DNA of 64,000 nt from Diorhabda sublineata (GCF_026230105.1 NC_079478.1:5099653-5163652); one strand, 5' to 3'; positions 49,301-59,384 are shown, counted from the stretch's first letter. Numbers and translations: made by a program. Notes: generated by a model from the sequence alone, not told the origin.

Positions 49301-52300
49301 TTATTTCAAGAAATGTAAAAGTGGAAGAAAACAAATTTTTTGTGGTGTAAAAAACTGAATGATGATTTTTTGCATCAACTTTCTTTTGTTTATAATAAAT
49401 AGAAACTTCTGATTCTAATACTAATATATTGGTAATATATTTTTTTGCCGTACGTTAAAAAGATGGCTGTAAATATGATCAGGTAATGGTATGGTTTTCC
49501 AATAATAATTTTCCATTTCTCTCACGAAAAACCTTTTTTTACTTGTTTCTACTTGCATATGTTTAGCAGATCCTCCTACACGAAATTTGGAAATTTGGAA
49601 GGTGCGTTCAAGCATTAGAATCTCACTAAAAATAAATTGTATTTCATAGTATTTTTTAATGAACACTGTGGTTTTTTTCATTAATTTTTTTTTATTATTT
49701 GGAATAGTTTTAAATCAGGAACATACATTTACTTGTAGATGTCATTTTTCAATATTTCTCATATTCAAATTGTTGCATCCAATTACAATATTAATTGAAC
49801 AATAAGTAACTAAAGGTTGTCATACACGTTACGGTTTATCTGTGTATGTACAAGTAGATTAGAACGTCTGGTCATTGGGAATAGATCTCTGTTGATGGTC
49901 TTTTCACCCGCGCCGTCTAACCTGTACAGTATGGTGTAAATTACGGGGTAACATCACTGTAGAGCTCGGTTTTTGTAGATCTCATAACATTAATATTTTG
50001 TATAAATACCTCATTCATCATAGTCAAGCGACCAGGTTGTCGAATATCAGTATTGATATGCTAAACTGTTAATTGTTAGTATATGTATTTAAAATTTTAT
50101 TAAGTTCCCACTATTTGGAGGACTCTCAATCAACAGAACGTTTAATATTAGAGAGAATTAAGGGTGGGCTGGAGGAAGGGGGATTCGATTAGATTTAAAA
50201 AAATTATTATGGAAAAAACTTGATGGCATTGATGAAATTTCATTGTTAAAAAATTAATGAATACTTTTTTTAAATGTTTTATCTTTTTTATACATTAACA
50301 AAAAAATGTATGAACTTTGATGCTTTGCAAAAAAGTGAGTGTATTCCAACGTTTAAAATGATGAAACCATAAGAAAATTTTCAAGTGAGAAATTTCTCAT
50401 ATTTGTATTTTTTTCATAAATCCACCCTAAAAACAAAGATTTTTCAATAAAAATCTGATTAATTCTCGATTTTTAGAACCAAAAGATCTGGGAAACCGCT
50501 ATACTAATTATCAAAAATATGTATAGAGGTATGTCAGAAATGTATGTTCCTATATTTGAAAAAAATATATATCTGTTGAAATAGGATTTATCTGCTAAAC
50601 AACAAATTGAATTTTATTTTTTGTTAGATCCGTGAAGTCGAAAGACAAAAAGAAAAAGAAAAAATCGAAGAAAGACGATTCGTCAGAAGAAACTAATTCA
50701 GAAGATGATTCCGATGATGAATCGAGTACTGATGATGATAGAAAACGAAAGAAGATCAGGAAAAAGGAGGTTAGTTGGTATGAGTAACATATGTGAGTAA
50801 AATAATATGTCTGTTGATCATATTTGCTAAAATTTTATTTGTAAAATTTTAGATTGCTTATTATTTTTCGTTTCAAATTTTATCGCATTGTTTTGATTCA
50901 TCTTCATCCTTATTCATTGTTGAATAAATTATATAGATTGCTATAATAAAATACGAGGTGTTTTCAGTTAAAAGGTAAGTGAGTATTTGTACAAGAAATA
51001 TTTGATCAATCAACATCTTGTACATGATACATAAATATTTTTTAAACAATAAATATCAATGATTAAACACCCTGTATTTCTTAGATACTCATTAAAAAAA
51101 TCTAAACACTATCAATATTATTTATCATATTTATCGATTTTGTTCATATATTTTTGCATGTATGCAATTTTTTTGTTACCAAAGTAAAAATTGTTCTTTT
51201 TGAACCTACGCATCATAACTAGGACGTAGCCCGAAGGGGCTAATTTTCATCTTTTAGTAAGTACCAATAAGTACTCCTCTTTGGGGGACTAAAATAGGCA
51301 ATGGACTGCATGCTGAATAGGTTTTTCAAGTATTTATAAGGATTTGATAGCTGTGATATGAACTGACTGACTGAACTGAAAGTATTTTTGATATACCCTG
51401 TGAATAATAATTTTCCTATAGTGAGAAACCAAATGCAGAATTATAAAAACATTGAAATAATAATAATAATTGTTGTACTTTCTCTACTGTTATAAATAAT
51501 CAAAGGGTTAATAATTTAAACTATAATTTGAAATTTCTTGAATCTTCTGTGACATTCATACTGAACACACTATTTACACTACCATTACACCATCACCCAC
51601 AAGTACCCCGAATGACGCGCGTTTCTATAACCAAGTTATCCTCTTCAGAGACTGAAGACAAACAGTCTATGAAGGTTGCTATTTAAGTTTTGACATATGG
51701 CAACATGTGAATATGTCAGATCTGACGTTGCCATCATAAAGTCACATTTTTGTACTTTTTAATTAAACTAACTTCTTCTAACTTCTAACTAACTAAGTTC
51801 CAAATTTCAAGCTCCTTACATACTACAATATTTTTTATCCACGTTTACATCAATTGGAGGATTACTATAATAGAACATGGATACGGGAAGAAGGCGCAAC
51901 GTGTCATATATCCAATGTAGTTAACCCCCTTACATTCAATTTCTGAAAACGATAATTTGAATATCAAAACGTAGTGTAATTGTGAATGTAGTGATAGTGT
52001 AAATAGTGTGTTCAGTATGTAAATCATATGTATTTCTATCTGGTTTTAGGGCAAAGCTAAGTGGAGGACAGTTTCCAAATTATTTTAATTTAAAAACTCA
52101 TTATTAGAACAAATACTGTTGGATTCGCTCAAACAACTTTTGAGGGAATAGTTTTATTTTATCATTTTTGATATTATTATCCTTCTTAGTAAGAAATTAG
52201 GAATCGTGTTGTGGGTTGAGGACTTGAAATAAAAATGTCCAAGTGTTTTTTTAAAATTCCAACGTTTCGATTCCTTTATTTGATCATTTCATTACAAAAT

Positions 52301-55300
52301 AACTCAAATCTTGAGGAAGATAAACAATCAATTTAAACAGTGAATTAAATAATAAAATTTTTTATCCAAATATTTCGAATATGTTATTTTGGGAAAATAA
52401 AATTCAAAATTGAACCTATTTTTTTCATCATCAATGAGTTATAAAAAATTATATTTGAAAAAAATTGATTACTTCATTTTTTAAGTTTTCAAAATGCTAA
52501 AATTGTTTTATTTGTTGATACTTTGTATACAATATTAAGAATTGAGTTTGTTGAATTGAAATTTTTGTAATGTTATATATTCTGCATGGCGTCTCATTAT
52601 ATAAGCACTTGAAATATTAAAATTTATTGGTATTAACCACTTCTTATGTACATAGTAGAACTTAAGTTAAATTTGTTTTTTTTTTCAAAAAAATTTCTAC
52701 AACTTTTTAATATCAGTAATTAAAAAATAAAAAAAAATCATTGTTTCAATCGGCAAAAACTATTTGTATAAAACATGCTATTTTTTTATTAACTTTTTCT
52801 CCTAGTATACATGAATAGAAATATTTTGTGTTATTTGTAGTTTTTTTATGTTTTTTTTTCATTAATTGCATTTTTAATGTAAATTTTTCTATTATATTCG
52901 CAGAAGAAGAAATCTTCAAAAAAGAGAAGACACTCATCTGAAGATAGTTCTCGAGATAGGCAAGTTTTTTGTTTGTCTAACATTTTTATATACAATTCAA
53001 TTTAAGATGATGTCTATATAATACCCATTTTTTATGTTGTAGCTCACTGAACAATACAAAGATAGCAAAACTTGACAAACCTAAAAATGATTCGAAACAT
53101 CGATCACGTAGCAAAGATAAGAGAGGTTCGTCGCCAATTAGATCACTCAATTCAAAAAAAGAAAGATCCCATTCTCATGGATCACTGAAAAAATCTTTAA
53201 AATCGCACGGTGGAAAGAACACTAGGGACGAAAAATATGAAAAATCTACTAAGTACGAAGAAAAAAGAAGACATTCAAGATCTATTGAAAAAAAAAGATC
53301 AAAGTCCAAAGAAAAACGGAGAAGTTCTATAGAAAGAAGAAAGCGATCTCGATCTCCACTACAAAAAGAAAAACCTAAATCAACGGAAAAGAAAAGGTCT
53401 AGATCTAGATCTCAGCGGAAAAAGAGATCTAGATCCAAATCTACAGATCGAAAAAGACGATCTGGATCAAGAACAATGAAAATACCTGAAAGAGAGAGAA
53501 AAAGAAAGGAATCCAGGTCGCAAGAATTTAGATACAAATCGAAGAAATCTTCATCGCGGTCTCGACGATCCCCGTCAGAAGAAGATAGATCTTTATCTAG
53601 ATTAAAACAATCCGAATCTCGAAGATCGAGAAAATCTAATTCAAATCACGTTGAAAGATCTAGAAGTCAATCGACCTCAAAAGCTAGTAAATCTAGTTCT
53701 AAATATAAATCAAGAAAGTCACGATCCAGCTCATCAGAAAAATATCACAAACGTAAAGCTGGCGATGAGTCGGTAGATAATAGGAAGAGGAAAGATCGTT
53801 CTATTGAAGAATCTAAAAAAAAGAAATCAAAATCTCCAGAAACACACCGAAAAAAATCAAAGCACGATTCGACAGACCAGCATAGTAAAAAAATTGTTTC
53901 TGAAGATGAAGATGATTTGGATGACATTGCAAGAAAAAAGCAAAAATACGAAGAGGAGTATGCGGAAATGGCTAGAAAGCTGAAATTAGGTAAACTTGAA
54001 TTTTGAAATATTTTTTGAAAAATCAACAACTATAATTGTCTAGTTATGAATTTGAGGATTTTCTCATTATTCACTTTAAAAAACATACTGTACAATCCGG
54101 TGTTACGGATCTCTAAGTAATATAGCTCCTATGAGGAGAGTTAAGCTTTACAATTGTACAATTTACCCCAAAATGTCTTCAAATCTAAAAAAGACCAATG
54201 GAGAATAGAGATTTACTCACCTCAATTCTTATCCAGTTAACCAAGACATCAGAAAGCTCCTTTTAACACAGCTTTGTTAATCGTCAGCAGTCTTTTTCTT
54301 TTATATAGCACAAAACCGTCCAAAATTGGGGTAAATTAGTATTTGCACTTCTGAATAGGGTTAAGAAATCTACTAACTTAAATACAGTTTTTAGAACTCG
54401 TTCAAAAGTCAAAGGTAAACTTTAATCTCTTCCAGTCGCGAACATATACATAATATTGAATACTATCTTCATTTTTCATTCCTTGACTTGTAAACTAAGG
54501 CAGAAGCCATCGAAAATAATAAAATGAATTACAAGTTCGGAAAGACGGTAGGGGTAAGGTAAAAAATGTTTCTTTTTTTCATTTATTTTTCCCTTCATTC
54601 TTTTTATATTCTATGACTATTCTAATACATCTCATCCTACTATAATTTTTTTTGGTTTCAAAAATTATCGACCCTGGTCTATTGTATTTCCTAGTCTTAC
54701 TTAATTGATCTATTAAAAGTAATACGTTTACTAGCAGATTCTACAAAAAAACGAGGAAGAAGTAAATCTTTATCTAAGGAACGATCGAAGAAGGCAGATA
54801 AATCGCATTCAATGGAAAAAACTTATGGAAGAAATTCTAGATCTGTATCTAAAGATAAAGTAGATAGTTCCATGAAGAAATCAACAAAACATCAGTCACG
54901 GGATAAAAGTAAATCGAAATCAATGGAAAAGAAATTGAAAAGGAGTGAAAGGTAATTAGAAAATTTCATTTTGTGAGAAATGTATATTCACGTTAAATCT
55001 CTATACTTCTTTAATTTTCCTCTTCTTAGATCTTTTTATATATTTTTCTTCATAAATCAGTTTAAAATACCAGGTCTTTCTAAAAATATTTTCGTTCCCT
55101 TCGTTTGGTATTTCAGTTAAATTTTCTGTTTTATTTACAGATATGATAGGAACCCTTCTCCTTCACGAAGTAGGTCACCAAAACATAGTCAAACTCGATC
55201 TAAACTTAGTCCAAGCTTGAAACGACATAGTGATTCACCAGAATCCAAGCCTTCCCCAAAAAGACAAACCAGAGAAGTAGTATCAAAAGAAAGACTGTCA

Positions 55301-58300
55301 ACTTTAGTAAGTAATCAAAAAAGTACTGACATCCCATCATCGTCTCATAAAAGTGTGGATTTAATCAAAGAAGACTCAAAACGTTCTAACAAATACTCAA
55401 AAAATAACACATATTCACCTAAAATTGGTAGAACCAGATCTAGAAGTAAGAGTCACGAACGAAACGTAGATGTAAATGTTACTAAACTGACATCTGCGTC
55501 TCCTAAAAATCTCCCTAAGAAGTCTGTGACACCTGAGGTGACCAAGGAAAAGGTTCGTGAACAGGTTAGTAAACTGAAATTTCTTGAACCGTTACTTACT
55601 GAAACAGTGTTTACTGACTCTACCACTACACTCACAATTACAAGCACGTTTTGATAACCATAACTGAAGATTATTTTATTCTTCTTTTCTCTATAATTAA
55701 ATTACTGAATTAAAAAAGTATCTAAATTTCAAGGACAGCTTGAACGTTTCGTCACATTTCAAAATGTTATATTTTCAAATTTTTTCTAAACTGTTTTCAT
55801 CATATTTTGATTAATACCCATCATATTTTGGCTTTATTTTTTAACTTTTTACTACACATTCAAGTAAAAGATTCCATTTTCTAATTTTCTTATCAGTGTG
55901 TTTTTTTTATGTTTTTGTACATTAACTTTATAGAATAAAAAAAAATCTTCCGAGAAGTCAAAGCCGAAAAAACCTCTGCCAGTTGTGAGGTTAAGAGCAT
56001 CTTCAAGCGAAGCCGATCCATCAGATAATGAACTTGAAAAAGAAGAAGAAGTAGACGATAAAGAATTCAGATACTTGAGACTTTTAAAATCCGATCTGGC
56101 AGCTAAAGCAAAAGAAAGTCTAGAAAGGAAAAAAGAAAAACCCCCAAGTCCAAGACCAATTGTTAAACGACACATAGAAGCTGACTTTTTTGATATCAAA
56201 GTTTTACCTCTAAGAAACGGAAAAGAAATTAGTCCTACATCAATAGATAAGGACGATTTTAATATAAAAAAACATAGGCCAAGGAGCAAGACCAGATCGA
56301 GATCGAAGAGCTCGTTTTCTAGAGAAAAAAATAGTAAGAGTAAATCAAAATCGAGATCCAGAAGTTCTTCCGAATCTTCCTCGAGGTTAGTATTTGAAAT
56401 TCAGTTTTTCTCTGATCCTTAATTATCAAACAACAATAACATCTTTTATTTACAGTTCAAAAGATAGACTTAGTAGATCGTCGTCGGATTCAAGTAAATC
56501 ACAGTCGAGGTCTAGATCAAGATCGTATTCTCGATCAAGAAGTGGATATAGTTCTTCTAGTTCAACATCAAGTAGTACTACAAGATCTAGATCACCTTCT
56601 ATACCCAGGAGGCATGGGTCTCCCAGCTTTTTAGACAGAAGACGAATAACCAGGTAGCTTTATAGTATTACAATCACCAATGTTTCATTAACAAAATATG
56701 GAATTCTTTAAATTGTCTGAATCTCTGAAGCCATAAAAAGTTTGATTCATAAGTTTAGTTATTAATATTATTAATTGCTCCGTTTTAATGATAAGTTCTT
56801 CATTTGAACCATAAAAATGTTACTAGTGAAAACATTTTGTTGATGTGAAGTACATTTTTAAAGATATTGAAAAGAAATGAATTAGCACGATTTTGGAAAA
56901 CTGGTAATAGGCAAAGAAAACAAGCCTATCATGTATGTATGTATGGATTTTGGAATCCCAAAGGATCTATTGTGTCCTCTTTTCTTGCTGCGATACTGGA
57001 GACCCCAGTGTTTACAGCTGATTCATTAATTCCAGAGATCTTCGTCTTCTGTTTCAAGCATTCCCAGGTTTAGAAGCCTACCATAGGATGACAATAAAAA
57101 ATCAAAATCGATTTTTGCGTATGAAGTCACTTGGTTACAAGCTACCAGTACTGCAATGTAGCAAAACTTTTTCTGCATTTAATTAATACCTTTTTTTATT
57201 ATGTTTCTATTTTGTGCCTTAAATTTGTGCCATTACTACCTGCTTTAATTCTCATATGTTACCTGTTGTACTTTAATTAAAAATATTATAATAAAATAAG
57301 GAGAAAAGTTTTTGTTTTGATTGTAATGTATCTCTGGGCTAACATACACAAGTGAAAAACTCACTATTTTGGAAGAAACTATTTGATAATTAAGGTAATG
57401 ATATAATTAAATTTTGTTCCCATAATCCGACTACCGTCACATCAATACAAAATAAAAGTAAATAATTTGATACATTAATGAAACTTCCAATGTCTAGTCC
57501 CAAATAAGGGGATCACTTATTTGGGAATATATGATTAATAGCTTCTGATAGTTCCCATCAGAAATGGTGAGATAGTTTACACACAAGAGGTTGTATGGGT
57601 TACATTCGTGCAATGTTGCCTAATTTTAAACAGGAAATTATTATGTGAGAGAAGTTTTACAAATAAGATTAACAATCCTTAAAGAATTCCTAAATGTTTA
57701 CTAGTAATTTATTTACTTTGCTTTTTTTTATATTTTCTGTTTCTTTTTTTATTTCAGACACAGGTAGTTTGGAGTTTTGAGGCAATTTTGTGTTAGATTG
57801 TATTTATTGGTGTATTAAGATTCAAGTTTAAAATGTTTTTTAATACATAGTAGATAATATTGTGTAAAATAAATTCTGTTAATTTTATTATTTTGTTTTA
57901 ATTTCTCTTGTTTTATTTTCTTATTTTGTATTAGTGCTAGTAGAACGAACAAGGTAAGTTGCATGAATTTAGTGCTTTTAATGTTGTACAGCTTAAACTC
58001 ACAGGTTGTTTTTTTCAAGAAATCATTTAACTAACACTTAGAGTGACAAATTTAGTGAAAATGTCATTTGTTAATAAACTACCACCCATTAACTTAGTAT
58101 ACAGATCGACTGACTTTAATCTTAGTTTATTATGTCCTTTCAGAGACTAAATTACTTAATAAAAGTGCTGGTCTATATTTTCAAGTAATAAAAATTATTT
58201 TAAAAGAATGACCTCTAGTTTCTACGCCACAAATATACAATTTTATATATTAATACCTTCGATAGTGTTCACACACAAAGGAAGCAAATTCCCCGTATCG

Positions 58301-58759
58301 TTGTCATAAAATGAATTTTTTACTTCAGACATCTTAAAAGCGTATCAAAAAAGAAACTGATAAAATAATTATAAGCGGAATTAATCATATTTACAATGCC
58401 TGCTTCTCAAATTCAAATTACTAGTAGGTTAATCCAACTTTAAATATATGTATTTTTATTTTGGATAAAACTAATTACACTTATTAACCGAATACTTAGT
58501 TTCTTGAACAAAACATAACCTAAAGGCATGTGGTGCCTAATAATATGTTACTAACAGTATACTAACAATTTCTAACAGTGCAAGAAAGAGACCAATCCCT
58601 TACACAAGAGCTTCACCCTCTTCTCCTTCTTCTGCGAGCAGCTGTAGCAGCAAAAGTCTTTATTACAGACACCGATCTACTAGCAGATCACTCAGCAGAA
58701 GATCTTCTCATTCTAAATCGAGAAATAGCTCTCCTGTAAGGTCGTCAAAGTCACCCTAG
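37381..58759 (+). CDS. SRRM2: Serine/arginine repetitive matrix protein 2-like (Cwf21-domain splicing factor), 12-13 coding exons
   Basis: This is a nuclear spliceosome-associated protein; the yeast counterpart Cwc21 binds the active spliceosome. Coding exons are 37381-37619, 37802-37906, 46557-46886, 49178-49234, 50628-50769, 52904-52959, 53043-53989, 54738-54951, 55141-55564, 55934-56385, 56456-56653, optional 57758-57763, and 58579-58759. All junctions agree in phase, giving 1,114 or 1,116 residues. The N-terminus MYNGIGLPTPRGSGTNG is almost invariant in SRRM2. The Cwf21 domain follows (ILDHERKRKIELKC... across exons 1-2), then VTETHQVAEAQQEKNARLR and FGISEYFVDGSSFDP in exon 3. Lysine-rich and acidic linkers span exons 4-6, and SR/RS repeats run from about residue 310 to the end, closing with RSSKSP. 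It is shorter than human SRRM2 (about 2,750). Intron 6 uses a GC donor. ATTAAA at 58,849 may serve polyadenylation. Confidence 0.9.
38076..38193. mobile_element. Palindromic MITE, member of the ATAACCAAGTTATC family
   Basis: The outer arms (AACACTCACAATTACA near 38,090-38,106 and the inverse ATAATTGTGAGTGTT near 38,159-38,173, with GTTTA...TAAAC at the rims) enclose the core ACGTTTCAATAACCAAGTTA, followed by TCATCTTCAGGG. The arms match well and could fold into one hairpin. Related cores occur at about 46,985, 51,615 and 55,645. Confidence 0.65.
38580..38640 (+). repeat. Copy 2 of the dispersed segment seen at 23,245
   Basis: CTGATATTGGATTTGCTCCT plus GAGCTGG pairs with the 23,245 copy in the same orientation. 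The following 300 bp (open on the minus strand from 38,915 to 38,643, lysine- and asparagine-rich) may belong to the same element, but I could not identify it. Confidence 0.4.
39703..40690 (-). mobile_element. LINE relic: RNase H and terminal cysteine/histidine motif
   Basis: On the minus strand an RNase H domain is readable in pieces. SAGLFAILEALNEF lies near 40,355-40,315. NINFMLAPFHNGIEGNERLD, then RLAKNAY, lies near 40,190-40,110 and replaces the usual WVPxHxGIxGNExAD. About 200 bp further on, CNSELTLKHLLIDC lies at about 39,900-39,860, the Cys/His end motif of I/Jockey-type LINEs. Stops and frame changes break the ORF. Confidence 0.6.
42230..43000 (-). mobile_element. LINE relic: reverse-transcriptase thumb to C-terminus
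   Basis: The minus strand reads EEIQDKLTRAMRILRKQLDD then HGLLLAVDEIDLM, which follows the post-YADD block (...I..WL..HGLxLAxxKTE). After a frameshift come QSIKTLGFTLHSKMRCRKYK (the kYLGVxiD block) and IHRERITRVQS. A stop is followed by AYRSISEPAVLAIVGTIPAD (the AYRTxSxxAxxVxAGxxPI block of R1/Jockey-type LINEs), and GELLFGHGYYLPYQF appears further on. The YADD motif itself is not found. It is antisense to SRRM2 and dead. Confidence 0.65.
43538..43936 (+). CDS. Unrecognised 131-codon open frame inside SRRM2 intron 2
   Basis: It starts MSQQEMTYYGSIVGQSSKNP and is rich in Asn, Lys and Arg early on. A short cysteine cluster (GCCCHCKC) follows and it ends TMRSVVR. A second plus-strand frame of 120 codons overlaps it (43,575-43,937), so chance openness is possible. 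The last 150 bp are GC-richer than the surroundings and may be a repeat. I recognise no family, promoter or polyadenylation context. It could be part of an unidentified mobile element or a chance frame. Confidence 0.2.
44381..44685 (-). repeat. Candidate 3' LTR of a Ty3/Gypsy element
   Basis: On the minus strand it begins TGTAGAATCGGG and ends AATCCCTACA, so it has TG...CA ends with a five-base inverted match (TGTAG/CTACA). It contains a TATA-like GCGTATAAACC (about 44,548-44,538) and an AATAAA (44,451-44,446) in the correct order for an LTR promoter and polyadenylation signal. The Gypsy ORF stops right at its first bases (ATG TAG). No second LTR copy is in the window, and the polypurine tract just upstream is weak. 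Confidence 0.6.
44681..45683 (-). mobile_element. 5'-truncated Ty3/Gypsy pol fragment lacking the integrase catalytic core
   Basis: On the minus strand RNase H begins at ELNTDASIRGYGACLLQ and continues through YELEVITIIKSVKKFRIYFL and FKIITDCNAFTKTM. A stop follows EHRRGT, where most relatives have a residue before the VDALSRN motif. The integrase zinc-binding part comes next (HFSKDRRSR...IPCKLGN). Then, without a frame break, the sequence jumps to the C-terminal part (KKANVYRKNDLVALKRTQF) and the GPY/F motif (FLGPYEIVKVKENDRYDV). The whole DDE core between is missing. The protease and reverse transcriptase are also absent; similarity starts abruptly at 45,683. The ORF runs into the LTR. Inactive and antisense to SRRM2. 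Confidence 0.8.
45734..46025. repeat. Possible short element with inverted ends
   Basis: AGAATTCCATCTTTTGAAG near 45,738 is mirrored by CCTTAAAAGATGGAATTTCC near 46,004-46,023, about 290 bp apart. The match is about 15-18 bp with mismatches. Target-site duplications are not obvious. Confidence 0.35.
46969..47095. mobile_element. Degraded MITE of the ATAACCAAGTTATC family
   Basis: TTTATAACCAAGTTACCATCCTCAGAG is followed 60 bp later by GTCTCTGAAGATGATAAATTC and CGAAACGTG, the inverse of the same core. The intact core in the family reads ACGTTTCAATAACCAAG plus TTATCATCTTCAG. It lies 80 bp after the exon 3 donor of SRRM2. Confidence 0.5.
47200..47850. other. T-rich stretch inside SRRM2 intron 3
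   Basis: The plus strand is long-open in two frames only because it is poor in A. The peptides are Phe/Ser/Leu runs without family resemblance. The minus strand is Lys/Asn-rich and broken by stops. I treat it as compositional rather than coding. Confidence 0.4.
48360..48845. mobile_element. Two facing LINE 3'-end relics in SRRM2 intron 3
   Basis: On the plus strand (48,360-48,480) MGHCHSNRHLLSINMKNCDL and DETLENIFYICTQ follow the LTGHxxLNRHLxxLG...C..C...DETxxHxxxxC end motif of LINE ORF2. On the minus strand (about 48,780-48,600) ALHLGVYEVEDKDLWNLEPS then HILNFLRGVGIDQL and a stop matches the C-terminus at 2,235-2,343. The two pieces point toward each other, so this is either two insertions or an inversion within one. 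Confidence 0.6.
50952..51076. mobile_element. 125-bp MITE with TACGAGGTGTTT-type ends
   Basis: The left end TACGAGGTGTTTTCA and the inverted right end TACAGGGTGTTTAATC agree at most of the first 12 positions, in a TA-rich setting. No coding capacity. The ends resemble those of Tc1/mariner elements elsewhere in the window. It lies in SRRM2 intron 5. Confidence 0.5.
51557..52019. mobile_element. 463-bp MITE with ~40-bp terminal inverted repeats
   Basis: The left end CATACTGAACACACTATTTA then CACTACCATTACACC is mirrored at the right by the inverse of TGTAGTGATAGTGTAAATAG then TGTGTTCAGTATG. The family core (GCGTTTCTATAACCAAGTTA, then TCCTCTTCAGAGACTG) lies near 51,618-51,655. The minus strand holds only a 60-codon chance frame. 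It lies in SRRM2 intron 5 and is the largest member of this family in the window. Confidence 0.7.
52960..53042 (+). other. SRRM2: GC-AG intron 6 of SRRM2, 83 bp
   Basis: Exon 6 ends CGAGATAG and is followed by GCAAGT, the usual form of a GC donor. The acceptor is TTATGTTGTAG before CTCACTG. Using it joins AG to C and keeps the arginine/serine-rich frame (EDSSRDSSLNN), while reading through the intron meets stops. No GT donor in the area restores frame as well. Confidence 0.75.
55600..55680. mobile_element. MITE end beside the exon 9 donor of SRRM2
   Basis: ACTGAAACAGTGTTTACTGA, CTACACTCACAATTACAAGC and CACGTTTTGATAACC with CTGAAGAT match the left half of the 51,557 and 38,076 elements. The inner half is missing. 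It begins about 35 bp after the donor at 55,564/55,565, and the host frame stays open into it for 29 codons. Confidence 0.55.
56940..57095 (-). mobile_element. LINE 3' end, same family as 1,862-2,400
   Basis: On the minus strand GLETEDEDLWN followed by TGTAAACACTGGGGTCTCCA and GGACACAATAGATCCTTTGG parallels the end of the element at 2,250-2,385 (IEDEDLW, TGTAAACACTGGATTCTCCA, GGACACAACAGATCC). About 150 bp remain. It lies in the last intron of SRRM2, followed on the left by a short ATGT run. Confidence 0.55.
57758..57763 (+). other. SRRM2: Candidate 6-nt microexon of SRRM2
   Basis: ACACAG is bounded by TTTATTTCAG and GTAGTT. Including it between exon 11 (ends AG) and the last exon (starts T GCA) adds Arg-His and keeps frame. 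The pyrimidine tract before it is strong. Whether it is used cannot be told from sequence. Confidence 0.3.
57935..57953 (+). other. SRRM2: Candidate 19-nt frame-shifting cassette exon of SRRM2
   Basis: TGCTAGTAGAACGAACAAG is flanked by TTTTGTATTAG and a near-perfect donor GTAAGT. It joins in phase from exon 11 (SASRTNK). It then puts the last exon in another frame that ends at a stop after about 22 codons, removing the conserved RSSKSP end. It may be a regulatory (poison or alternative-end) exon or a chance pair of splice sites. Confidence 0.3.
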
Positions 58760-59300
58760 CGTTTAATTGATTGTTTGGAGGAGGTTATAAAGAAAGTGCA
58801 ATAATTTTTTTTTTTTGATATTTGGTATGATATTATTAGTGTGATGACATTAAACTTTTGATTTACTGCCAAGTCGCCAGACTGTTATATAAAATTAGGC
58901 ATTACCTATACAAAAGATGAAACTAGAAGAAATTGTCAAATCAGACATATCGATTGCCTATTTTTGTTTTATTTGGAAATATTTTCTTAACAAGAGAATT
59001 TACTTCTAATCTACAAATGTAATAGAAAGTTTTGATAAATGCTATTCAACTCGACTGTATCACGGGTGTCAAAATGAAAGTGGGGAAGGATATGAGACCC
59101 CAAAAATGGAATTTTTTAAATAATTCATTGAATTAAAAAAAATTATTAGTAACAAAACTTAATTTAATTTAAAAAAAATTAGGGATTTTTGTCATAATGG
59201 CTTAGAAATAAATCGACAAAAAAAAGGTGACGATCATTTTAAGAAATGACCATAAAGCTGGAAATAATATTAGAAAAAATCTTAGTAAAAGTGTTAAATA
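58760..59300. other. SRRM2 3' untranslated region and flank
   Basis: ATTAAA at 58,849-58,854 lies 90 bp past the stop and AATAAA at about 59,208 lies 450 bp past it. Either could end the transcript. Nothing else is recognised. Confidence 0.45.
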
Positions 59301-59303
59301 CAG

Positions 59304-59384
59304 GGCCGTATTAAGATTTATAAGGCCCGGGGCTAAAATAATGACGAGGCCCCCTTAAGGAATTCTAGCTTAGTCCGGCACCGG
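59304..59384. repeat. CAGGGCCG...-type element end, copy 1
   Basis: CAGGGCCGTATTAAGATTTA then TAAGGCCCGGGGC is a GC-rich island in AT-rich DNA. It resembles CAGGGCCGGATTAAGCTAGG at 62,038. CAGGGCCGG-type starts are familiar from hAT-like terminal repeats in animal genomes. The partner end was not found, so the class is uncertain. Confidence 0.4.

Noticed and set aside
53745..54029. 94-codon minus-strand frame rich in Ser and Phe
   Set aside because: It is the reverse of the RS-coding exon 7 of SRRM2; strand asymmetry of AGA/TCT codons keeps it open.
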